Source of the DNA: Longispora sp040681875
Lineage (GTDB): Bacteria; Actinomycetota; Actinomycetes; Mycobacteriales; Micromonosporaceae
Assembly (NCBI RefSeq): GCF_040681875.1
Contig: NZ_JBFAZP010000005.1
Coordinates: forward strand, 1 to 64,000
Length of the DNA stretch: 64,000 bases
Direction: 5' to 3'
Below, in pieces: positions 8,804 through 16,683 of the stretch. Each line of letters opens with the position of its first letter. Positions within the stretch are counted from its first letter, which is position 1. The position numbers and the translations under genes were made by a program. The notes below the pieces were generated by a model. That model was not told where the DNA came from. It did not search any database and saw only the letters and a program-made list of their open reading frames with translations.

Positions 8804-9177
8804 TCGTCGCCTCCCAGCGTCGTGGCCCCGGTGTCGGGACCAGCGGATTTGTCGACTGGCATGGACGCAGCACTTCGCCGAATGATCAAGTCGGCGACCG
8901 AATCGGGGTCCTGCGCGCTGGCGGTCAGGCCGAGTGCCGCGAGGAGTGGCGGTATCGGGACGCGGTATCGGGTGCCGACTTGGATGACGGGGACGGGGAA
9001 GGTCCCACGCTCGGCGAGCTGGTAGGCCAGGGACACGGAGATCTGCAGGATCTGTGCGGCGGTGGGCAGCGAGCACACGGCGCCGAGGTCGCGGATGCGT
9101 TCGGGGGTCCACGGGGCAGAAGACGAAGAAGCCCCGCTGGTGTCGGCGGGGCGCGAGGTGGCGGAGCGTCGGGGCAT
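8800..9177 (-). CDS. Excisionase-like helix-turn-helix protein
   Basis: A 125-residue basic protein with a MerR/excisionase-type helix-turn-helix at about 35-80: LPTAAQILQISVSLAYQLAE, then GTRYRVPIPPLLAALG. The flanks are Ser/Thr/Ala-rich and disordered. Its stop overlaps the integrase start (ATGA), so the two are translationally coupled, the usual xis-int arrangement of actinobacterial elements. Its expected role is to bend attachment-site DNA and bias the integrase towards excision. Confidence 0.8.
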   Translation of the reverse strand: MPRRSATSRPADTSGASSSSAPWTPERIRDLGAVCSLPTAAQILQISVSLAYQLAERGTFPVPVIQVGTRYRVPIPPLLAALGLTASAQDPDSVADLIIRRSAASMPVDKSAGPDTGATTLGGDE

Positions 9178-9250
9178 GGGAGGGGTTCCTGGTTCATGGG
9201 AAGGGCCCGGCCAGGCCGAGGGACGGCGAGGCCGAGCCGAGACGGAAGTG

Positions 9251-10306
9251 TCAGCGGGAAGCGGGGATGCTCAGGACGCGCAGGACGGCCTGCTGGGCTG
9301 CGGCGATGTCGTCGGCGCGTTGGCCGGGGTTCAGGCATACGGGCCCGTCGGTGTCGGTGCCGAGCAGGATCGGCGCTGCGCCGGATGGTTGGGGTCGAAA
9401 CGCGATCGTGAAGCCGGGCCCGGACAGGACGACGACCAGCGGGACGCCCCGGAACGTCCGTCCGACCCGGGAGGTTCCGGGGTGGGCGGCGATGCGGGGT
9501 GCGGCGGTGAGGATGTCGTCGAGGTCGGGGATGTCGGTGGGCTCGGCGGCCGACGCCCAGTCGGCGGGTTGTAGGTCGTAGCCGCGGGTGGAGCGTTCGA
9601 CGACGGCGGCGGCGAACGCGGCGACCTTCTGGTGGGCGGTGGGTGTGGATGGTGTGGGGCGGGTGGGCATTTTGGACTCCGGGGGCGGGTCGACATGCTG
9701 CTCGGGCTCGAGTTGGTCGAGCCAGTGCAGGAGGTTGGGGAGGTTTAGGTCGGGGCCGAACCGCAGGTAGGTGCCGTCGGCGGAGTGGCAGCCGATGTGG
9801 TCGGCGTGGGCCAGGCGGCGGTGGGAGTTGACGCGGCCCATGTGCACCCACAGGCCTCGGCTACGTGCTTCGGCGGCCAGGTGGGCGGCGGCGGGACCGA
9901 GCTTCCAGTCGGTGCTGCCTCCGAGGAACAGGGCGTCGATTCCGGTCCACGGAACGTCGAGGTCTTCGAGACCGTCCTGGGCGACCAGTGCCACCGGGTA
10001 GCCGGCGGCGCGGATCGGGTCGAGCATCGGCTCGGACCGCGCGAGCGTCTCCGCGGCCCGGCACACGACGTCGGGGGCGGTGGCGAACGCCGCCAGGTTC
10101 GGGTCGGCGCGCTGGGCGAGGCGCCGCAGCCAGGCCAGGTACTTCGCGTCGCCGGGGTAGCCGTCGACGAACACCGCGTTGTCGGCGCACCAGCGGACTC
10201 CGGGGCGCGGTGATCCGCCGCCAGCTGGGGTGCAGATCATGCCCAGCCGGCCGGCGGCCATGGCCGCGCGGACTCTAGGTCCGCTGGCGGTGGCGTAGTA
10301 CAGCAC
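9251..10306 (-). CDS. DpdA-like 7-deazaguanine DNA transglycosylase (probable)
   Basis: A 351-residue protein whose first 210 residues resemble the DpdA/TGT barrel family. They contain RLGMICTPAGG, a WCADNAVFVDGYPGD segment, PDVVCRAAETL, VALVAQDGLEDL, ALFLGGSTDWKLG, a WVHMGRVNSHRRL strand and CHSADGTYLRFGPDL near the end. The last 130 residues are a separate Pro-linked extension of unknown function. TGT enzymes swap guanine for a 7-deazaguanine in tRNA; DpdA paralogues do this in DNA. The GTG start at 10306 lies inside the upstream transporter gene (32-base overlap), so the two are translated together. Pairing with a VUT/YhhQ-type transporter strongly supports deazapurine chemistry. The family call is from motif memory and needs a profile search. 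Confidence 0.55.
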   Translation of the reverse strand: MLYYATASGPRVRAAMAAGRLGMICTPAGGGSPRPGVRWCADNAVFVDGYPGDAKYLAWLRRLAQRADPNLAAFATAPDVVCRAAETLARSEPMLDPIRAAGYPVALVAQDGLEDLDVPWTGIDALFLGGSTDWKLGPAAAHLAAEARSRGLWVHMGRVNSHRRLAHADHIGCHSADGTYLRFGPDLNLPNLLHWLDQLEPEQHVDPPPESKMPTRPTPSTPTAHQKVAAFAAAVVERSTRGYDLQPADWASAAEPTDIPDLDDILTAAPRIAAHPGTSRVGRTFRGVPLVVVLSGPGFTIAFRPQPSGAAPILLGTDTDGPVCLNPGQRADDIAAAQQAVLRVLSIPASR

Positions 10307-10898
10307 GGGCGATCACGACCGCGATGACGACTGCGAGGGTGGCGGTGGTCTTGGCCAGCATCTGACCGGGCAGCGCCGGCAGCACCGCGAGCCCGGCGAC
10401 GGTGAGGAACACGGCGGTGTCTACCAGCGTGCCGAGGACGCCGGAGGCCAGCACGGCCTTCGCCCAGCCGCGTCGGCGCAGCGGCTGGTAGACCGCCCAG
10501 TCCGCCAGTTCGGAGACGGCGAACGCCGCTGCGGAGGCGACCGCGAGTCTGGGGCCGGCGGTCATCGCCGAGGCGATCGCGCCGGCCGCGACGCAGCCGA
10601 GGACCGCGCGGCGGCCGGCAAGGTCGTCGACCCAGTCGCGCAGCAGCAGCACCAGGCCGGCGGCCCAGGTCCCGGCCGTGCACACCAGGCCGAACCCGGC
10701 GGGCACGAGCCCGAACAGGGAGGTCAGCGTGTTCGCGGCGACGGCGGAGGCGATGAACAGGGCGACTGCCACCGTGACGAACCGTCGGCGCGGCCGGCGA
10801 GGCGGGGCCATGTAGTCGCCGCCCCGCCCGGCGAAGCCTGTGGATAACTCTGTGGACAAGTCGGTCGGGGGTTGGTGGGGGAGGAGTTCTGGAATCAC
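10275..10898 (-). CDS. VUT/YhhQ-type queuosine-precursor transporter
   Basis: A membrane protein of 207 residues from GTG 10898, which follows a GAAGGA ribosome site; an internal ATG at 10811 would give 178 residues. It has about five or six hydrophobic segments. The motifs are those of the VUT family (COG1738/DUF165): VAANTLTSLFGLVPAGFGLV in the first helices, then AVSELADWAVYQPLRRRGW and SGVLGTLVDTAVFL. YhhQ relatives import 7-deazaguanine precursors such as preQ0 or preQ1. The downstream DpdA-like gene starts before this one ends, so a scavenge-and-insert pair is the natural reading. A 19-bp hairpin 33 bases upstream separates it from the methyltransferase genes. Confidence 0.75.
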   Translation of the reverse strand: MIPELLPHQPPTDLSTELSTGFAGRGGDYMAPPRRPRRRFVTVAVALFIASAVAANTLTSLFGLVPAGFGLVCTAGTWAAGLVLLLRDWVDDLAGRRAVLGCVAAGAIASAMTAGPRLAVASAAAFAVSELADWAVYQPLRRRGWAKAVLASGVLGTLVDTAVFLTVAGLAVLPALPGQMLAKTTATLAVVIAVVIARAVLRHRQRT

Positions 10899-10930
10899 AT
10901 CGGAGTCCTTCGAGAGTGACGAACGGAAAA

Positions 10931-10974
10931 CGGCGCTCCGCCGGCCCGCGCGTTGGCGGGCCGGCGGAGCGCCG
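10931..10974 (-). terminator. Strong hairpin terminator upstream of the VUT gene
   Basis: A perfect 19-bp stem, 10931-10949 with 10956-10974, around a GCGTTG loop. Read leftward, the stem is followed by CGTTTTCC. It lies just beyond the end of the methyltransferase remnant and just before the ribosome site of the VUT gene, so it should end the methyltransferase transcript or attenuate read-through. Confidence 0.75.
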
Positions 10975-10986
10975 GTGGGAGGCCGG

Positions 10987-11221
10987 TCAGGCCAGGTGTG
11001 GAGACAGGCGGGTGAGTACCTGCTGGTGGCAGCCGGGATCGATGTCGGTCCCGGAGCAACGGCGGCCGAGGCGCAGCGCGGCTACTCCCGTGATCCCTGC
11101 TCCGCCGAACGGGTCGAGGACCAGGCCGTCAGGGCGGCAGGCAGCGGATGGCCCGCAACGGCAGGTCGCCCAGGCCGGCGGCGACGTACGCGGCAGCTAA
11201 GGCCGAGTCGGCTGCGGCCAC
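10987..11221 (-). pseudogene. DNA methyltransferase C-terminal remnant, frameshifted
   Basis: Two minus-strand frames join into one methyltransferase tail. The upstream frame reads AAYVAAGLGDLPLRAIRCLPP and stops. One base over, the sequence continues PDGLVLDPFGGAGITGVAAL, LGRRCSGTDIDPGCHQQVL and ends at TGA 10987-10989. DPFGGAG is the SAM-binding motif I of N4/N6 amino-methyltransferases, and GTDID is the following acidic motif. One surplus C in the CCGCCC run near 11125 accounts for the break. Only about 75 residues remain and no target-recognition or SPPY/DPPY part is visible, so it is also truncated. Confidence 0.6.
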
Positions 11222-11234
11222 ACGTTGCTGGAGG

Positions 11235-12543
11235 TCACGGCCGCAACCCTTGGTGTCGGCACAGCAGGATGTGTAAGGCGGCGACTGCCTGCTGGGGGAC
11301 GACCCCGTTGCCGAGGATCCGCAACGCGACGGTGCGCGGCAGGTCCAGGCCGGTGACCCAGCCGGCCGGCAATCCCATCATCCACTCGACCAGGGGTGGG
11401 GCGAGGACGGGTTTGCCGTGGGTGCCGGGCTGGGTCGGTTCCGGCGCGGGGCGGCCCACGAGCTGTGCCCAGCGTGCGACCGCCGGGGCGTAGGCGCCCC
11501 ACCGTTCGAGTCCGCCGACAGCGAGGCCCTCCTCGAAGTGCCAGGTAGGGCCCGGTCGGATGCGCACGGCCGCCGACGGCAGGGTCAGATCCCCCGACGA
11601 GCCGCGCTGACCCGGGCACCCTTTCGTTCCGTCCGTAGCCCGAGGGGTCGGCAGAAGGTCTCCGACCAAAACGTTGAGGCTCGGTCGGATCGCCGCTCCA
11701 GGGGAGGGCGACTGATTGGTGCCGTAGGCGACCGCCGTCGGGGTCGGCAGCAAGGCGAGGGGGAGCACGACCTGTGACAGTGGCGGGCGGAAGCCGGACC
11801 CGGCGGCGCGTCCGGCGGTGCCGGTGTCGCTGGCCCGCGGGGTCGGCAGCAGCGCCAGTGCGAGTACGTGTTCGAGATTTCCTCCTCTCGGGTTGTGGTC
11901 AGCGCCCTTGCCGTCACGGGCCCGGGGCGTCGGCAGCAGGCTGCCTTCGAGCACGTTGGGCAGGGTCCGTTGGTGGCCCGGGCCTTTACCGTCGCGGGCG
12001 CACGGCGTCGGCAGCGTCACCAGCGGGTCGCCCTGGCTGGGTGGCGAGCAGGAACATCCGATCGCGGCGGTGGGCGGCGCCGAGGTCGGATGCTCGTAGG
12101 CTGAGCCAGCTCGTGTCGTACCCGAGCGCGGCCAGGTCGGCGAGGACGACGTCGAGGCCCCTCCTGCGGAGTGCGGCGACGTTTTCCACGAAGACGAGCG
12201 GCGGTCGAAGGACGCGAACGCCGTCGGCGATGACGCTCCACAGGCTGGAACTGGGCCCGGTGATGCCGGCACGTCGTCCGGCATTAGAGATGTCCTGGCA
12301 CGGGAACCCGGCCGTGACGACGTCGACGTTCTCGAGCCGCGTCCAGTCGAGGGCCCGGATGTCGCCGTGGTTGACGACGCCGGGCCAGTGCTCGGCCATG
12401 ACCCGGCTCGCTGCTGGGTCGGTCTCGGCGTACCAGGCGAGCCGGCCTCCGAGGACGACTTCGACCGCGAGGTCGAGCCCGCCGAAGCCGGAGCAAAGCG
12501 ACCCGACGCGGGGTCCCGGCGCGGAAGTGTGGCCACCGTTCAC
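11235..12543 (-). pseudogene. DNA (cytosine-5) methyltransferase, reading frame broken by one base
   Basis: The first 185-residue frame, from GTG 12543 behind GAGGTGG, carries motif I (GSLCSGFGGLDLAVE), motif IV with the catalytic Cys (VTAGFPCQDIS) and motif VI (FVENVAAL). It stops at 11986. The +1 frame continues with repeated LLPTPRA(S/R)DG blocks and ends with EWMMGLPAGWVTGLD and ALRILGNGVVPQQA, the motif IX-X end of the same family. The switch lies near 12025-12050 and needs one surplus base. Actinophage-type C5 methyltransferases have exactly this PTP-repeat middle. If expressed as two pieces it is probably inactive; a sequencing indel or programmed shift is also possible. It overlaps no neighbour but is co-directional with three other modification genes. 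Confidence 0.8.
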
Positions 12544-12613
12544 GCCACCTCACCGCTCTGGACCCCGGCGCCCAGACTCAAAACCCGGATCGCGGGCGCA
12601 ACCTGCGGCGTGG

Positions 12614-13069
12614 TCACAGGCAGGTCCTGGCCATCGGCGGCGGCCGGAGCCTGCCGGCCAGGCGTTCGCCGTCGGTGCCGCGTCGCCACCGCCGTCCACC
12701 GCGTCGGGCGGCGAACTCCACGAGGACGACCAGGCCGTCGCCCGGGAGGTCGTGCTCGTCGCCGTTGACCACGAACCGGCGGTAGCCGAGCTGGCGGGCC
12801 CATTCCCACACGGCGACCAGCAGCAGCGTCCGGGCACGAAGGCTCGCTTCACCGATGACGCTGGCCTGCAAAGTGACGCCGTCGTCGAACTCCGGGTCGG
12901 CCGGGACTCCGCACACGGCGACCGCGAGCAGCTCACGGTCGATTCCGAGCACGCCCAGGTGGAACCGTCGGCGGCCCAGCCGGGCCGGGGCTCGGTCGCA
13001 GGTGGTGGCGAAGTCACGCACCTGGCGGTGCGTCACGCGCACGATCCGTCGCGATGTGGGGGCCGTCAT
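12614..13069 (-). CDS. GNAT-like protein (resembles XF1762 family)
   Basis: A 151-residue protein with an acetyltransferase-like pattern: VTHRQVRDFATTCDRAPARL, then RFHLGVLGIDRELLAVAVCG, DDGVTLQASVIGEASLRART and AVWEWARQLGYRRFVV. Phage and element proteins of the XF1762 type share this layout and belong to the N-acyltransferase fold, but their substrate is unknown. Its ATG overlaps the stop of the upstream methyltransferase gene (ATGA), so it is in the modification operon. A role in acylating a base or a protein linked to modification would be speculation. Confidence 0.55.
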   Translation of the reverse strand: MTAPTSRRIVRVTHRQVRDFATTCDRAPARLGRRRFHLGVLGIDRELLAVAVCGVPADPEFDDGVTLQASVIGEASLRARTLLLVAVWEWARQLGYRRFVVNGDEHDLPGDGLVVLVEFAARRGGRRWRRGTDGERLAGRLRPPPMARTCL

Positions 13070-13968
13070 CGGGTCACCTCGTCGCCGGTTGTGTCGTCGA
13101 GCGGCTTCACCAGGCAGAGGACGTCCTCGTGCACGATCAGGTGCAGAGGGATCCCCGCCGAGCGCGCTTTGCGCACGGACTGGAGCTGGAAGAAGCTCGG
13201 TCGCGCGATGATCTGGCCGTCACGGACGCCGCCGAGTAGGGTCACACACCGTTCGAGCGGGGCGAACCCGGCCTCGATACCGGCGGCGAACACCGCGCTC
13301 GGAAGGTCGACCAGCAGCCCGCGCTTGCGGAACGGCCGCGCAGTGACGACCACGATCCCGCCGGGCTTGAGCAGCACCCGGCAGCCGCCCAAGATGTGGG
13401 TGAACTTGTCGATCAGCTCACCCTGGCTGGCATGCGCGAGGTTGCCGCGGTCGGCGTCGCGGTCGCCGTAGGTGGCCACCGACTTGGTGATGCCGTCCTT
13501 GCCGGGCCGGACGTGTCCGTGCACGGTCGGCCCGTACGGCGGCGAGGTCACCACCAGGGACACCTGACCGTGCAGATGCCGGGGCAGAATGCCGGTGAGC
13601 TGGGTGCCGTCGCCGCGCGCCACCATGCCCCGGCCTGTGGCGCCAGACTGCTGGGTGTGGCGGACGTTGAGGTCGGCGATGGCGGCCCACTGCGCCTCGT
13701 ACTCCACCCCGATCGCGTCGCGTCCGAGGTGCATGGCCTCCACGAGGGTGGTGCCGATCCCGCACATCGGGTCGAGCACGATGTCGCCCGCAGACGTGTA
13801 GGCGCTGATCGCGTGCGCGGCGATGTCGGGAAGCATCCGTGCCGGGTGGGCGACGGACTCGGGCACGTAGCGGCCCTTGCGCTGGGCGGGGCCGGTGCGC
13901 TGGGCGGTCGCCCACACCGACAGCGGTGCCCGCTCGTCGGAGCCGTAGGTCTTGGTCGGCTCAGACAT
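13066..13968 (-). CDS. SAM-dependent DNA methyltransferase (TRM11/N4-type)
   Basis: A 300-residue enzyme starting MSEPTKTYG. Motif X/I is VLDPMCGIGTTLVEA near residues 55-70, followed by the acidic motif GVEYEAQW. The catalytic motif IV is VVTSPPYGPT near 128, and VLLKPGGIVVVTARP is a late Rossmann strand. SPPY is typical of N4-cytosine and some N6-adenine DNA enzymes, while the motif I form DPMCGIGTT and the motif order also fit TRM11-like RNA methylases. No large target-recognition domain is present. It is coupled by an 8-base overlap to a degenerate paralogue upstream and by ATGA to the GNAT-like gene downstream. No restriction enzyme is adjacent, so it is a solitary methylase, perhaps anti-restriction. 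Confidence 0.85.
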   Translation of the reverse strand: MSEPTKTYGSDERAPLSVWATAQRTGPAQRKGRYVPESVAHPARMLPDIAAHAISAYTSAGDIVLDPMCGIGTTLVEAMHLGRDAIGVEYEAQWAAIADLNVRHTQQSGATGRGMVARGDGTQLTGILPRHLHGQVSLVVTSPPYGPTVHGHVRPGKDGITKSVATYGDRDADRGNLAHASQGELIDKFTHILGGCRVLLKPGGIVVVTARPFRKRGLLVDLPSAVFAAGIEAGFAPLERCVTLLGGVRDGQIIARPSFFQLQSVRKARSAGIPLHLIVHEDVLCLVKPLDDTTGDEVTR

Positions 13969-14704
13969 GGTCGTCTCCGACGCGTGTGAAGACGAACAGG
14001 TCCGCGTGCACGGAGGCGTGCACCGGCTGAAACGGCATGTCGTTCGGGTCGTGTTGCCGCGGCACCGGGCCGGGCGGCGGGTCGTCGGTGACGTAGACGA
14101 ACTCGTCGCCGACTGCGGGTGCGGAGACGGCGACGATGTGCTGGAGGTAGCCGAGGCGGGCGCCGCTGGCGGCGGCGACGACCGGCGTGAAGTCCTCGGG
14201 CACCGGGACGGCACCGGGGGCGGTCGCTGCGATCAGCACCAGGCAGCCACCCGGTCGCAGGAGCTTGCTCGCCGAGGCGAGCAGCCACGCCCGGCGCAGC
14301 TCGCCGGCGACGGGGTCGGCGGCCAGTGGCCAGGCCGCGACCATCAGCGCGGCGCGACCGGTGCCGACGGCACTGCTCTGGGCCGCGCCGATCATCGCTG
14401 TGGCGTGGGGGGAGATGGACAGGTAGGTGGTGTCGGTGAACCGGGCGGCGTGGTGTGCCCGACCGCCGGTGGCCGCCGGCGCCGCCAGGACGATGCCGTC
14501 GGTGAGGTCTATGACCTGATCGCCCGGAGCCGAGTAGGCCTTGACGAGCCGGGTGGCCAGGTGCGCCGGGATGTGCGAGTCGGCGGGGTCCGTGTGGGTG
14601 CGTGGGGTGCGCCAGACGGTGAGCGGGACCTGCGGGACACCGGGCACGACGTCGAGCAGGTCGGCGCTCGTGGGCTGCGCGCCGGGGGGATGGGGTGCGT
14701 TCAT
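13961..14704 (-). CDS. Degenerate methyltransferase paralogue (probable pseudoenzyme)
   Basis: A 247-residue protein from ATG 14704 (GTG 14728 would add 8 residues). It follows the same plan as the methylase it overlaps: SHIPAHLATRLVKAYSAPGD aligns with the helix before motif I, then QVIDLTDGIVLAA stands where DPMCGIGTT should be, and ASKLLRPGGCLVLIAATAPG matches the late VLLKPGGIVVVTA strand. The glycine-rich SAM loop is lost (DLTDGIV) and no SPPY/DPPY motif is visible, so catalysis is unlikely. The 8-base overlap suggests it is made in step with the active paralogue, perhaps as a partner subunit (inference). Confidence 0.6.
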   Translation of the reverse strand: MNAPHPPGAQPTSADLLDVVPGVPQVPLTVWRTPRTHTDPADSHIPAHLATRLVKAYSAPGDQVIDLTDGIVLAAPAATGGRAHHAARFTDTTYLSISPHATAMIGAAQSSAVGTGRAALMVAAWPLAADPVAGELRRAWLLASASKLLRPGGCLVLIAATAPGAVPVPEDFTPVVAAASGARLGYLQHIVAVSAPAVGDEFVYVTDDPPPGPVPRQHDPNDMPFQPVHASVHADLFVFTRVGDDHV

Positions 14705-15196
14705 AGGTGTGTCGGCTTCGAGCCGCACGCCGTGATGTGCTGACGAAAGAACAAGCGGGCTTCGTGAGAGGTGGCGAACGCACCTCCGCTCTCTCAGCCT
14801 CGCTCGACCTCTCTCGGCCTCCGCCCGGCTGCTCTCACAGTCCCCGGTCGGCCAGGGAACGGCCCGTTCACCCGAAATGCGGGAAATGCTCTCTCACGTG
14901 AGAGCGCTGGAAGAGGGCGTGAGAGCCGCGCTGACGGGCCAGCGGGCACCGTCGGCCTATGTGCCTCAAGGTCTCACCCTGTGTGGGCTGTGAGGCTGGA
15001 AGCTCTAACAGTGCAGGTCAAGCCCATGTTGATCTTCAAAGGGGAGAATCTAGACCCAGGCCCCCTGCTCCGGCCCAGCACGGGCTTAATCCGCCCCTGA
15101 CCTGCACTGTTAGAGCGCTGAGAGAGCCAGCTGCTCCTCTGGACCGCGAACCGGCACCCGGTCAGCGGTGCCGCCGCCTCTTTTCAGGAGTTCGCC
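14705..15196. other. Divergent spacer with CTCT-ACAG repeats
   Basis: No gene is seen. The spacer separates the leftward modification operon from the rightward transfer region and carries several copies of a CTCT(C/A)ACAG motif: 14831-14840, a 14-bp palindrome CTCTCACGTGAGAG at 14891-14904, and a 19-base perfect inverted pair at 15002-15020 and 15098-15116. Divergent promoters and an operator or partition-like site are likely here. Confidence 0.55.
15002..15116. repeat. 19-base inverted repeat pair, GCTCTAACAGTGCAGGTCA
   Basis: GCTCTAACAGTGCAGGTCA at 15002-15020 is repeated exactly in the opposite orientation at 15098-15116. Further copies lie 13.6 kb away (28647-28664 with C for A; 28801-28819 with one change). 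The copies at 15002 and 28647 also share a downstream CCCATGT. The spacing of 77 bases is too long for a simple terminator. Confidence 0.8.
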
Positions 15197-16147
15197 GTGA
15201 CCAGTACCGCCCAGTCCCAGTCCTCCGTCGCGCCCAGCTGGAGAAGGATCTCCGAGTCGCACCTTCGCATCGCCGAGCGCGTCTTCGGGCACCTGACCAT
15301 CGCACCGCGCCCGGTCCTCACCCTCGACTGCGACACCCTGACCACCCGACGACGCCTCGACCTCGGTGTCCTCCCACGCGGCACCCGGTCACTGGCCGAG
15401 CTTCGCGACTGGCTGCTCGAGCACCCCAAGGCGTACCTGGCGCGCGACATCGTCTGGCGCGAGGTCACCGTCCGCGCCCGGGCCGGCGAGCAGGGCTGGA
15501 CCACCGGCGCCGTGGGCCTGGCGATGCCCGCGCTCGTGCGAAGCGCCCGGTACTACGCCGACGGCTACCGCGGCGAGCCGGCCGACATCGCCAACGAGAT
15601 CCTCGTCGGCTTCCTCTCCGCACTCACCAGCCGGGATCTGGAGGTCGAGCGCCCGGCACTGTTCGTGAAGTTGTGCTGGGCGGCCTGGCGCGCCGGACGA
15701 GCGTTTCGCCTGGGTGAGGACGTCGAGATCCCCGTCCCGGAGATCACTCAAACGTCTGACGGGTCCAAGCCCGCCTCCTGCGCGCCGCGCGAGCCGTTCG
15801 GGCACACCGACCTGCTCGTGCACCGCGCCGCAGCGCTCGGCATCGTCGACCACGACGACGTGGACGTGTGGATCGACTCCAGGCTGGCCGGCAAGACCCT
15901 GGCGCTGCTGGCCGCCGAACGCGCCGAGAACTTCGACGCGCTGCGCATGCGCCTCGCCCGCGCCGACACCCGCATCGCCGCCGCGATCGAAGACGGCCTC
16001 CTCACCAGCGAACTCGCCGTCTCCGTCGCCGCCCGCGCCCAAGGCCAGGCCCCAAAAAGGCGCGCCGGCCGCGCGGCTGCCGGCACCGCACCTGCCAGAC
16101 GCCGCCGGGTCGCCGCGCCCGGCCCGATGTGGGCGCTGGCCGCCTGA
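15197..16147 (+). CDS. Hypothetical helical protein, 316 aa
   Basis: GTG start behind CAGGAG. The protein is mainly helical. Residues about 90-180 (LVRSARYYADGYRGEPADIA, NEILVGFLSAL, KLCWAAWRAGRAFR) faintly resemble the helical core of sigma-factor region 2, and residues about 215-270 (GKTLALLAAERAENFDALR) look like a region-4-type helix pair, but no clear family match can be claimed. The tail is Arg/Ala-rich and may bind nucleic acid. The gene is flanked on both sides by the CTCT-ACAG repeats and stands first in the transfer region, a position suited to a regulator of transfer. That role is inference from place only. Confidence 0.6.
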   Translation: MTSTAQSQSSVAPSWRRISESHLRIAERVFGHLTIAPRPVLTLDCDTLTTRRRLDLGVLPRGTRSLAELRDWLLEHPKAYLARDIVWREVTVRARAGEQGWTTGAVGLAMPALVRSARYYADGYRGEPADIANEILVGFLSALTSRDLEVERPALFVKLCWAAWRAGRAFRLGEDVEIPVPEITQTSDGSKPASCAPREPFGHTDLLVHRAAALGIVDHDDVDVWIDSRLAGKTLALLAAERAENFDALRMRLARADTRIAAAIEDGLLTSELAVSVAARAQGQAPKRRAGRAAAGTAPARRRRVAAPGPMWALAA

Positions 16148-16649
16148 CCCCGCACCACCCCGGCCCCGGTCGGCGCGATCCGCGCCGACCGGGGCACTTC
16201 TTCGTCGCGGCACTCCGCCGTATTGCCAGGCTGCCGCTGGCCGAACTCGGACCAGCCGGCCGCATGCAGGCTGCCCCTCTCACAGCGCGACCGCGCACTG
16301 TGAGAGCACGCAGCGACCGGTTCGGGACCGCTCTCACAGCCTCGGTCACCGGTGAGAGAGCACCGCGCCGCACCGCCGAGAGAGGTTGAGAGAGCAGCGG
16401 TGCGTTCGCCAGCTCTCACGCGGCCCGCTTGTTCTGGTGCGGATCAACCACGACGAACACGGCCGTGGCGGTCCGCCCGCCGCACCACGGGGCGGGCCGC
16501 TCTCGTCGAGCACCCCGGTCGTTTTGCCGCACACGATGCGCTGACACCACATCACACACCACCTGAGAACGGGAGGACCGGCTTCGCGCCCGGGTCCCCC
16601 TCGACGACGCTTCCCGTCCCGCGCGGCGGTCCCCAGACCGCACGCGCCA
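16148..16649. other. Spacer with hairpins of the CTCTCACAG family
   Basis: No gene is seen. It holds a CTCTCACAG/CTGTGAGAG hairpin (16277-16285 with 16298-16306), a second CTCTCAC...GGTGAGAG inverted pair (16331-16358) and a single GCTCTCACG near 16412. These match the repeats before the previous gene and those at 28.6-28.9 kb. Confidence 0.55.
16277..16358. repeat. CTCTCACAG-family inverted repeats
   Basis: CTCTCACAG at 16277-16285 pairs with CTGTGAGAG at 16298-16306. A further CTCTCACAG at 16331-16339 faces GGTGAGAG at 16351-16358. They are not followed by T-runs, so operator or protein-binding sites are as likely as terminators. Confidence 0.65.
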
Positions 16650-16669
16650 GCCCCGCCGACCGGCGGGGC
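16650..16669 (+). terminator. Hairpin before the VirB2-like gene
   Basis: GCCCCGCC (16650-16657) pairs with GGCGGGGC (16662-16669) around GACC, 14 bases before the ATG and overlapping the region of the ribosome site (GAAGGAC). It is the first of the per-gene hairpins. Confidence 0.5.
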
Positions 16670-16683
16670 GTGAAGGACACCCC

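Noticed and set aside
11774..13471. Long plus-strand open frame of 565 codons
   Set aside because: It lies antisense to recognisable methyltransferase and GNAT-like genes and encodes Arg/Ser/Pro-rich nonsense typical of GC-rich shadows.
14831..16420. CRISPR-like array from the repeated CTCTCACAG motif
   Set aside because: Repeats are short, irregularly spaced and in both orientations, without unique spacers of constant length and without cas genes.
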